A DNA stretch of 5,414 nucleotides from Caldilineaceae bacterium (GTDB lineage: Bacteria; Chloroflexota; Anaerolineae; Caldilineales; Caldilineaceae). The position numbers and the translations under genes were made by a program. Shown here one piece after another: positions 1 to 5,414 of the stretch (within the stretch, counting starts at the first letter, position 1; every line of letters begins with the position of its first letter). The stretch spans positions 1 to 5,414 of the forward strand of contig WGCB01000096.1 of assembly GCA_015494005.1 (NCBI GenBank). The letters run 5' to 3'. Below the pieces are notes generated by a model. It was not told the DNA's origin, searched no databases, and saw only the letters and a program-made list of their open reading frames with translations.

Positions 1-61
1 CCGTTACAGCGCACGAGAGGGTGGTTCGCTCCCGGGAAAAGTGTCCCCTGAGCGAGTCGCC

Positions 62-114
<53 letters not shown>

Positions 115-167
115 GCGTGGACCGCAACCGGCATCCAAGACCGGGCACTGCCACGTTCCAGCAGCCC

Positions 168-174
168 AGAGGAG
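168..174 (+). promoter_or_regulatory. Ribosome binding site that decides the valS start
   Basis: AGAGGAG lies just before ATG 178. Counted from AGAGG (168-172) the spacing is five bases, which is short but usable. No comparable purine run precedes the next in-frame ATG at 247, and the in-frame TTG at 94 sits in the loop of the attenuator terminator. This supports 178 as the start. Confidence 0.7.
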
Positions 175-177
175 ATC

Positions 178-2946
178 ATGAGCACACGAGCATCCGAGAA
201 AGCACCCGAGAAAACACCCGAGCAGACCAAGGCCGCCCAGGCGGCCATGCCCAAAACCTACAATCCCCAGGAGTGGGAAGAGCGGCTCTACGAGTGGTGG
301 GAGAGCCAGGGCTTCTTCCATCCGGAGCAGCAGGAGGAGAGTGGCCTGGCGGACCCCAACGCGGAGCCCTTCGTCATCGCCATGCCGCCCCCCAACGTCA
401 CCGGGGCCCTGCACCTGGGCCACGCCATCACCAGCAGCATCGAGGACATGCTCATCCGCCATCACCGCATGCTGGGCCAGCCCACCCTCTGGATCCCCGG
501 CACGGACCACGCAGGCATCGCCACCCAGAACGTGGTGGAGCGCAAGCTGGCGGAGCAGGGGCTCACCCGGCAGGACCTGGGCCGGGAGCGCTTCGTCCAA
601 GAGGTGTGGGCCTGGAAGGACGAGTACCACGACCGCATCACCCGACAGCAGCGGCGCATGGGTATCTCCTGCGACTGGAGCCGGGAGCGCTTCACCCTGG
701 ACGACGGCCTGAGCAACGCGGTGGTGGAGGCCTTCATCCGCCTCTACGAGGAGGGACTCATCTACCGGGGCAGCTACCTGGTGAACTGGTGCCCCCGCTG
801 CGGCAGCGCCATCAGCGACCTGGAGGTGGAGTACGAGGAGGTGAAGGGCAAGCTCTACACCTTCCGCTACCCCTTGAAGGAAGGGGGCTACGTGGAGGTG
901 AGCACCACCCGGCCCGAGACCATCCTGGGGGACACGGCCCTGGCCGTCCACCCGGAGGACGAGCGCTACAAGCACCTGGTCGGCAAGACCGCGCTGGTGC
1001 CCATGATCCACCGGGAGATCCCCATCATCGCGGACGAGCACGTGGACCCAGCGTTTGGCACCGGCGTGCTCAAGGTGACGCCCGGGCACGATCCCAACGA
1101 CTACGAGATCGGCAAGCGGCACGACCTGCCCTTCATCAACATCATGAACCCGGACGGCACCCTGAACGCGGAGGCCGGCCCCTACGCAGGGCTGGACCGC
1201 TTCGAGGCCCGGAAGAAGCTGTGGGAGGACATGCGCAAGGCCGGGCTGGTGGTGAAGGAGGAAGAGCATGTCCACCAGGTGGGCCACTGCCAGCGCTGCC
1301 ACACAGTGGTGGAGCCTCTGCTCAGCGAGCAGTGGTGGGTGAAGACCAAGCCCCTGGCCGGGCCGGCCATCCAGGTGGTCCGGGACGGCACCATCCAGAT
1401 CATCCCTCGGCGCTTCGAGAAGGTCTACTTCCACTGGATGGAGAACATCCGGGACTGGTGCATCAGCCGCCAGCTCTGGTGGGGGCACCGCATCCCCATC
1501 TGGTACGGACCGGACGGCACGGTCTTCGCGGCCCGGAACGAGAGCGAAGCCCTGGAGAAGGCCATCGCCCACTACGGCGAGCCGGTGAAGCTGGAGCAGG
1601 ACCCGGACGTGCTGGACACCTGGTTCAGCAGCGGCCTCTGGCCCTTCAGCATCCTGGGCTGGCCCGAGGACACCCCGGACTACCGCCGCTTCTACCCCAC
1701 CACCGTCCTGGAGACCGGGTACGACATCCTCTTCTTCTGGGTGGCTCGGATGATCATGCTGGGGCTGAAGATGACGGGCAAGGAGCCCTTCCGCTACGTC
1801 TACCTGCACGGCCTGGTCCGGGACGAGCAGGGGCGCAAGATGAGCAAGAGCCTGGGCAACGTGCTGGATCCCCTGGACCTCATCGCCCAGTACGGCGCGG
1901 ACGCCCTGCGCTTCACCCTGCTCACCGGTAGCACGCCGGGCAACGACATGAAGTTGAGCATCACCCGGGTGGAGGCCAACCGCAACTTCGCCAACAAGAT
2001 CTGGAACGCGGCCCGCTTCGTGGTCATGAACCTGGAGGGGCGGGCCATGGCTCTGGCCCACACCGAGGACATCCACAACGTGACCTACGCCCTGCCTCCC
2101 TCCCAGGAGCTGACCCTGGCGGATCGCTGGATCCTGAGCCGCCTGGCCACCACCCGGGACGAGGTGACCCGGCTGATCAACGACTGGCAGTTGGGCGAGG
2201 CCGGCCGCCATCTGTACGAATTCCTCTGGAACGAGTACTGCGACTGGTACATCGAGGCGGCCAAGATCCGCCTCTACGGGGAGGACGCCCAGGCGGCCCA
2301 GGCCACCCGCCAGGTCCTGGCCCACGTGCTGGAACAGAGCCTGCGCCTGCTCCACCCCTACATGCCCTTCGTCACCGAGGCCATCTGGCGCCATCTGGAG
2401 GCAGTGAGCGAGCGGGGCGAGTCCCTGATGACCAGCCGTTGGCCCCAGGAGATGACCGGCCTGCGCCAGGAGGACGCGGAGGAGGACTTCGGTCGCCTGC
2501 AGGAGATCATCCGGGCCATCCGCAACGCCCGCAGCGAGTACAACGTGGCCCCGGGACGCCGGATCAGCGCTCGGATCAGCGCGGGGGAGCATCTCCCAGT
2601 CCTGGAGGCCAACCTGCCCCTGCTCCTGGAGCTGGCCCGGCTGGATCCGGCCCAGGTGACCCTGGCCGAGAGCCTCCCTGCGCCGGAAAAGGCGGTGACC
2701 CTGACCGCGGGTGGCGTCACCGTCTACCTGCCCCTGGCTGGCCTGGTGGACCTGGCCGCGGAGCGGAAGCGGCTGGAGAAAGAGCTGGCCCAGTTGGAGC
2801 AGCAGATCCGCCGCTCGGAGGAGCTCCTGAGCCGGGAGGGCTTCGTCCAGAAAGCCCCGGCCCAGGTGGTTCAGCGGGAGCGGGACAAGCTGGCCGATCT
2901 CCGAGCCCGTCACCAGCAGATCCAGGAGCGGTTGGCCGCCCTCTGA
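178..2946 (+). CDS. valS: Valyl-tRNA synthetase (class I)
   Basis: This cytoplasmic enzyme joins valine to tRNA-Val using ATP and hydrolyses mischarged Thr-tRNA-Val. The 922-residue length is normal for bacterial ValRS. In order one sees: the class I HIGH motif as HLGH (79-82) after PPPNVTGAL; GTDHAGIATQ, typical of ValRS; the CP1 editing domain, about 190-410, with TTRPET (243-248) and HDPNDY (304-309); the KMSKS loop (554-558); an anticodon-binding helical domain from about 645 (LADRWILSRL) to 800; and a Lys/Glu/Leu coiled-coil arm, about 856-922, that grips the tRNA. Cys pairs at 205/208 and 371/374 could hold zinc, as in some bacterial ValRS. ATG 178 is chosen for its ribosome binding site. 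The first 23 residues are a charged, low-complexity tail, and M24 (ATG 247, MPKTYNPQEWEE) is the alternative start where family similarity begins. A T-box controls the gene and a strong terminator follows it, so it is probably transcribed alone. Confidence 0.98.
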   Translation: MSTRASEKAPEKTPEQTKAAQAAMPKTYNPQEWEERLYEWWESQGFFHPEQQEESGLADPNAEPFVIAMPPPNVTGALHLGHAITSSIEDMLIRHHRMLGQPTLWIPGTDHAGIATQNVVERKLAEQGLTRQDLGRERFVQEVWAWKDEYHDRITRQQRRMGISCDWSRERFTLDDGLSNAVVEAFIRLYEEGLIYRGSYLVNWCPRCGSAISDLEVEYEEVKGKLYTFRYPLKEGGYVEVSTTRPETILGDTALAVHPEDERYKHLVGKTALVPMIHREIPIIADEHVDPAFGTGVLKVTPGHDPNDYEIGKRHDLPFINIMNPDGTLNAEAGPYAGLDRFEARKKLWEDMRKAGLVVKEEEHVHQVGHCQRCHTVVEPLLSEQWWVKTKPLAGPAIQVVRDGTIQIIPRRFEKVYFHWMENIRDWCISRQLWWGHRIPIWYGPDGTVFAARNESEALEKAIAHYGEPVKLEQDPDVLDTWFSSGLWPFSILGWPEDTPDYRRFYPTTVLETGYDILFFWVARMIMLGLKMTGKEPFRYVYLHGLVRDEQGRKMSKSLGNVLDPLDLIAQYGADALRFTLLTGSTPGNDMKLSITRVEANRNFANKIWNAARFVVMNLEGRAMALAHTEDIHNVTYALPPSQELTLADRWILSRLATTRDEVTRLINDWQLGEAGRHLYEFLWNEYCDWYIEAAKIRLYGEDAQAAQATRQVLAHVLEQSLRLLHPYMPFVTEAIWRHLEAVSERGESLMTSRWPQEMTGLRQEDAEEDFGRLQEIIRAIRNARSEYNVAPGRRISARISAGEHLPVLEANLPLLLELARLDPAQVTLAESLPAPEKAVTLTAGGVTVYLPLAGLVDLAAERKRLEKELAQLEQQIRRSEELLSREGFVQKAPAQVVQRERDKLADLRARHQQIQERLAAL

Positions 2947-2972
2947 ACCGGAATCCGGCGCCAGACGCCCCC

Positions 2973-3029
2973 GCCCTCATCGAGGATCCCGGCCCTGCGC
3001 TGGGGTCTTCGATGGGGGCTTCCTATTTG
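2973..3029 (+). terminator. Strong intrinsic terminator after valS
   Basis: A hairpin starts 26 bases after the valS stop. Bases 2973-2992 pair with 3000-3019 in 20 uninterrupted pairs, four of them G-U, around a 7-base loop (2993-2999). A T-rich but imperfect tract, TTCCTATTTG (3020-3029), follows. This arrangement fits a Rho-independent terminator separating valS from the respiratory genes, which have their own promoter a few bases later. The stem is unusually long, and the interrupted T tract makes efficiency uncertain. Confidence 0.82.
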
Positions 3030-3044
3030 TGATAATTTTGACAA
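3027..3044. promoter_or_regulatory. Possible CRP/FNR-like operator over the -35 box
   Basis: TTGTGATAATTTTGACAA is an imperfect palindrome in which 14 of 18 positions match its own reverse complement. It contains TGTGA-N6-TGACA, one mismatch from the CRP-type consensus TGTGA-N6-TCACA. It overlaps the -35 box and is centred about 37 bases before the expected transcription start. The right half is also the TTGACA box, so part of the symmetry may be accidental. No regulator gene is visible in the window. Confidence 0.3.
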
Positions 3045-3066
3045 TCGATCCCCGCTGTGCTATACT
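3038..3066 (+). promoter_or_regulatory. Sigma-70-type promoter of the Rieske/cytochrome b unit
   Basis: The -35 box TTGACA (3038-3043) is a perfect consensus. The -10 box TATACT (3061-3066) differs from TATAAT at one base. The spacer is exactly 17 bases. Transcription should start near 3073, giving a leader of about 145 bases before the Rieske start codon. It lies directly after the valS terminator, in the most AT-rich part of the window, as expected of a real promoter. The strength suggests high or constitutive expression of the respiratory complex. Confidence 0.88.
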
Positions 3067-3072
3067 TCGCCC

Positions 3073-3218
3073 CAAATTTTGCCTCGAGTCCTGGAAGCTG
3101 ACCACCAAGTCGGTAACTTTGTCTTCACTCCACCACGCCAACTCTCAATTCAGTAGCCTGTACCGCATTTTTTCAGCGCGATTGCTGATCTGGCGAAGCC
3201 AGAAAGGAGGCCAGAATC
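3073..3218 (+). promoter_or_regulatory. Leader of the Rieske mRNA with tandem hairpins
   Basis: This untranslated leader is clearly AT-richer than the flanking genes and has no convincing small gene. Two short hairpins lie back to back at its end: TCAGC/GCTGA (3173-3177 with 3184-3188, loop GCGATT) and CTGGC/GCCAG (3190-3194 with 3198-3202, loop GAA). The second ends on the base before the ribosome binding site. I do not recognise a known riboswitch. The hairpins may simply keep the site open or stabilise the mRNA. Confidence 0.5.
3203..3210 (+). promoter_or_regulatory. Ribosome binding site of the Rieske gene
   Basis: AAAGGAGG is almost the full anti-16S complement, and it stands eight bases before ATG 3219. 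It fixes that start and predicts efficient translation. Confidence 0.9.
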
Positions 3219-4178
3219 ATGGCAGATGAAACCAGTGAGCTGAGCCCGGAAGAACGGCGCAAGAAGCGCATTGAGGAGGCCAAACGTCGGGCAGCAGCTC
3301 GCCTGGGCAAGGACGTGAGTGAGCTCAAGTCTGCCCCATCCACACCAGCGCCCAAGGCCGAAGCGCCCAAAGCCGAGGCGCCGAAGGCGGAGGCGGCCAA
3401 GGCCGAGCCCCCCAAGGCGGAAGCACCGAAGGCAGAACCGCCCAAGGCGGAAGCTTCCAAACCCCCGGCTGGGGAGAGCGCCGCGGACAAACAGGCCGCC
3501 CGCATCGCGGCGGCCAAGGCCAAAGCAGCGGCCAAGAAGAGCGGCGCACCGGCAGCCAAACCGGCGGCAGCTGCTCGCCCCAAGGCGCCGGCAGCCGGCA
3601 AAGCGGCTCCCCAGGAGGTGGGACAGCCGGGCATCAACCGGCGAGAGTTCCTGGCCTATGCCTGGGGCGCGGCGCTTGGGCTGGTCATGCTGGAGGGAGG
3701 CCTGGCCACCTTCAAGTTCATGTATCCCCGCTTCCGGGCCGGCGAGTTCGGCGGCGAGTTTCCTCTAGGACCGGCCTCGACCCTACCCTCGGACCCGGAC
3801 CATGTCCCCATCGGCAACCCCACAGGCAAGTTCTGGCTGGTCAACACGGAGCAAGGGCCCAAGGCCCTCTACATGGTCTGCACCCACCTGGGTTGCCTCT
3901 ACAAGTGGGAACCGGCCCGGACTCGCTTCGAGTGTCCTTGCCACGGCTCCAAATTCACCCGGGAAGGCTACTACATCGAGGGTCCCGCGCCCCGCTCCCT
4001 GGACCAGTTCGTCATCGAGGTGCGCCAGGGCGGCGAGACGGTGGCCAAGACCGAGGATGTGGGGGACGACATCCTGCCGCCGAAGATCCCCAGCCCGGAC
4101 GCCGAGGTGGTTGTGGACACAGGCAAGCGCATCCTGGGCAAGCCATCCAGTCAATCCCCGGCCAGGGGCACAGGATGA
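3219..4178 (+). CDS. qcrA: Rieske iron-sulfur protein of a cytochrome bc-type complex, with long N-terminal extension
   Basis: This subunit carries a [2Fe-2S] cluster that takes the first electron from quinol at the Qo site and passes it to a c-type cytochrome outside the membrane. Box 1 is CTHLGC (221-226) and box 2 is CPCHGS (239-244). The cluster ligands are therefore C221, H223, C239 and H242, and C226 and C241 form the usual disulfide. [10 protein letters not shown] follows, as in respiratory Rieske proteins. NRREFL (140-145) plus a hydrophobic stretch, about 145-166, is a twin-arginine export signal that stays as a membrane anchor. At 319 residues the protein is much longer than the usual 150-200. 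The excess is a 139-residue, presumably cytoplasmic, tail: a charged helix (about 11-36), seven PKAEA-like repeats (45-79) and an Ala/Lys-rich stretch (80-130). Box 2 is followed by Lys-Phe where high-potential proteins have Tyr two residues after the Ser, which suggests a lower redox potential. It is followed by cytochrome b and is the first gene of its unit. The symbol is by family, so petA or petC would be equally defensible. Confidence 0.95.
   Translation: MADETSELSPEERRKKRIEEAKRRAAARLGKDVSELKSAPSTPAPKAEAPKAEAPKAEAAKAEPPKAEAPKAEPPKAEASKPPAGESAADKQAARIAAAKAKAAAKKSGAPAAKPAAAARPKAPAAGKAAPQEVGQPGINRREFLAYAWGAALGLVMLEGGLATFKFMYPRFRAGEFGGEFPLGPASTLPSDPDHVPIGNPTGKFWLVNTEQGPKALYMVCTHLGCLYKWEPARTRFECPCHGSKFTREGYYIEGPAPRSLDQFVIEVRQGGETVAKTEDVGDDILPPKIPSPDAEVVVDTGKRILGKPSSQSPARGTG
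3351..3455 (+). repeat. Seven 15-bp in-frame repeats encoding PKAEA-like units
   Basis: Seven consecutive 15-base units encode [P/A]KAE[A/P] within the Rieske N-terminal tail (residues 45-79); a degenerate eighth (SKPPA) follows. The units differ mostly at synonymous third positions (aag/aaa, gcc/gcg/gca, gaa/gag). They therefore look like an old duplication kept for the protein sequence, not a fresh DNA slippage product. The segment should be an extended, charged Pro/Ala linker. Confidence 0.93.
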
Positions 4179-4260
4179 GCTCGCCGGGCAAGCCCCGTTG
4201 ATCCGCGACACGCACCAGAACAACCAGTTTTTTCCATCGCACAGGAACGAGAGCGACGAA

Positions 4261-4315
4261 CGGGTGTGGAACGCGAAGTGCATAGTGGACTCGTGTGCCC
4301 GCTGTTCCACACCCG
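4261..4315 (+). repeat. Perfect 12-bp inverted repeat between Rieske and cytochrome b genes
   Basis: CGGGTGTGGAAC (4261-4272) is the exact reverse complement of GTTCCACACCCG (4304-4315), with a 31-base loop. It lies in the middle of the 215-base gap 4179-4393, which has no credible gene. No T tract follows (CCTAGTGCTTCTG), so it does not look like an intrinsic terminator. It could be an mRNA-stabilising or processing hairpin that sets different amounts of the two subunits, or a protein-binding site on DNA. The function is unknown; only the symmetry is certain. Confidence 0.75.
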
Positions 4316-4378
4316 CCTAGTGCTTCTGCGCCTTGGACATCCGGTACACAGAACAGGATTTTCAGCAACGGACCAGCG

Positions 4379-4384
4379 AAGGAG
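4379..4384 (+). promoter_or_regulatory. Ribosome binding site of cytochrome b
   Basis: AAGGAG stands nine bases before ATG 4394 and supports that start. Confidence 0.85.
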
Positions 4385-4393
4385 ATATCGTTT

Positions 4394-5414
4394 ATGAGTG
4401 TCACACAGGACATTCGCAACAAGGGCGTGCTGGGCGCCTTGGCTGCGATTGGGGAGGATGTCTTCACCCGGATCACCGCGGGCATTCCTCCGGGAGAGTT
4501 CCGGCGGATGCTCCAGGGGGTGCCGCCGGGACGGCCGAACCCTCGGCTCAAGCCTCATAGCGAGACGTTCCTGCTCCACATCAAACCCACCTACTACCAC
4601 GAAAGCGTCACCCGCTGGAACCATACCTTCCGGTTGGGTTTGCTCTCCACCTATCTCTTCTTCCTGGAGCTGATCACCGGCATCCTGCTGATGATCTGGT
4701 ATGCGCCCACACCGGAACGGGCGTACACCGACATGATCCGGTTGCTGAACAACGTGCCCTTTGGCCAGTTCCTGCGGGATCTACACCGCCTGGGGGCGGA
4801 GGCCATGGTGGCCATCGTCACCGCCCACATGGTGCGGACGTATCTGACCGGCAGCTACAAAGCACCCCGCCAGTTCACCTGGTTCTCCGGCGTGGTGCTG
4901 CTGGTGGCCACCCTCTTCCTGAGCTTCTCCGGCTACCTGCTCCCCTGGGACCAGCTGGCCTTCTGGGCGGTGACCATCGGCACCTCCATGGCTGAGGCCG
5001 TGCCCCCGCCCATCGTAGGTGAGACGGTCAACCTGCTGGCCCGAGGCGCTCCGGACATCGGGGCCAACGGCCTGATGCGTTTCTACCTGCTACACGTCCT
5101 TTTCCTCCCAGCTATCCTGATCCTGTTCTTCTTCGTCCACTACTATAAGGTGGTCCACTTCGGCATCAGCCTGCCCGCCAGCGAGGAAGAGGTGGGCCAG
5201 GACACGGCCAACCGCATCCCTGCAGACCGCCGGGTCTACTTCCTGCCCGATGTAGCCATCGACGAGCTGAGCTTCCTCATGGGCACCACTGCCCTCCTGA
5301 CCCTGCTCACCGTCTTCTTCTTCCAGGCGCCCCTGGAACACATCGCCAATCCCCAGTCCACCCCGCTGCACACGGTGGCGCCCTGGTACTTCTACTGGCT
5401 CCAGGGCCTGTTGA
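4394..5414 (+). CDS. qcrB: Cytochrome b of a bc-type complex (3' end outside window)
   Basis: This integral membrane subunit oxidises quinol and moves electrons across the membrane through two b hemes. The first 340 codons are present and open to the window end. The start is ATG 4394 after AAGGAG. A roughly 75-residue soluble N-terminal part is followed by helix A (about 80-103), helix B with heme ligands H131 and H145, helix C ending in GYLLPWDQ (180-187), helix D with H234 and H249, and helix E (about 293-311). The helix B ligands have 13 residues between them and the helix D ligands have 14, the latter being the cytochrome b6 pattern. Yet the chain runs on into the subunit-IV-like part, whose Qo motif reads APWY (329-332) instead of PEWY. 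There is no cysteine in the 340 residues; Arg80 aligns where b6 has the Cys that binds the extra heme. It is the second gene of the Rieske unit. The c-type cytochrome should lie downstream. The gene name follows the family. Confidence 0.95.
   Translation, partial: MSVTQDIRNKGVLGALAAIGEDVFTRITAGIPPGEFRRMLQGVPPGRPNPRLKPHSETFLLHIKPTYYHESVTRWNHTFRLGLLSTYLFFLELITGILLMIWYAPTPERAYTDMIRLLNNVPFGQFLRDLHRLGAEAMVAIVTAHMVRTYLTGSYKAPRQFTWFSGVVLLVATLFLSFSGYLLPWDQLAFWAVTIGTSMAEAVPPPIVGETVNLLARGAPDIGANGLMRFYLLHVLFLPAILILFFFVHYYKVVHFGISLPASEEEVGQDTANRIPADRRVYFLPDVAIDELSFLMGTTALLTLLTVFFFQAPLEHIANPQSTPLHTVAPWYFYWLQGLL

Noticed and set aside
3029..3229. A 66-codon frame across the Rieske leader.
   Set aside because: It begins over the promoter, has no ribosome binding site and overlaps the Rieske start; its translation is unremarkable.
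4175..4201. An 8-codon reading frame (ATGA overlap with the Rieske stop).
   Set aside because: The overlap looks like translational coupling, but the frame is too short and too ordinary to claim as a gene.
4183..4234. A possible terminator after the Rieske gene: CGGG/CCCG hairpin and a run of six T at 4228-4233.
   Set aside because: The hairpin has only four pairs and lies more than 30 bases before the T run, so they do not form a terminator.
4333..4361. A possible second promoter before cytochrome b (TTGGAC at 4333).
   Set aside because: No acceptable -10 box stands at the right distance; the best candidates match TATAAT poorly.

Overview
The window is GC-rich bacterial chromosome with all genes on the + strand, in two transcription units. 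The T-box-controlled valS, the strongly GC-biased codon use and a menaquinol-type Rieske/cytochrome b pair fit a Chloroflexota-like bacterium, possibly of the Caldilinea/Litorilinea type. That placement is inference from protein style, not from a search. No tRNA, rRNA, CRISPR array or mobile element was seen.

Unit 1 (about 1-3029) starts with the 3' part of a T-box riboswitch, the upstream part of which lies outside the window. Its T-box motif, antiterminator and competing intrinsic terminator can all be drawn base by base. It controls valS, a complete 922-residue valyl-tRNA synthetase with HLGH, KMSKS, an editing domain, two CxxC pairs and a C-terminal coiled coil. A very long hairpin just after the stop codon ends the unit.

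Unit 2 (about 3027-5414, running off the end) has a near-perfect housekeeping promoter, TTGACA-17-TATACT. It has a roughly 145-base AT-richer leader with two small hairpins next to a strong ribosome binding site. The first gene encodes a 319-residue Rieske iron-sulfur protein with an unusual Lys/Ala/Pro/Glu-rich cytoplasmic extension that includes seven five-residue repeats. A 215-base gap with a perfect 12-bp inverted repeat follows. The last gene is cytochrome b, cut by the window end after 340 codons, in which the b6-like four-helix part continues into a subunit-IV-like part.

Together the two proteins form the core of a quinol:cytochrome c (or equivalent) oxidoreductase. Several features suggest a low-potential, menaquinol-using enzyme without the extra covalent heme of b6f complexes: Ala-Pro-Trp-Tyr in place of PEWY, Phe in place of the Rieske-box Tyr, and no cysteine in cytochrome b. 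The c-type cytochrome partner would be expected downstream, outside the window. I found no wholly new system. The most unusual elements are the Rieske extension and the intergenic inverted repeat.
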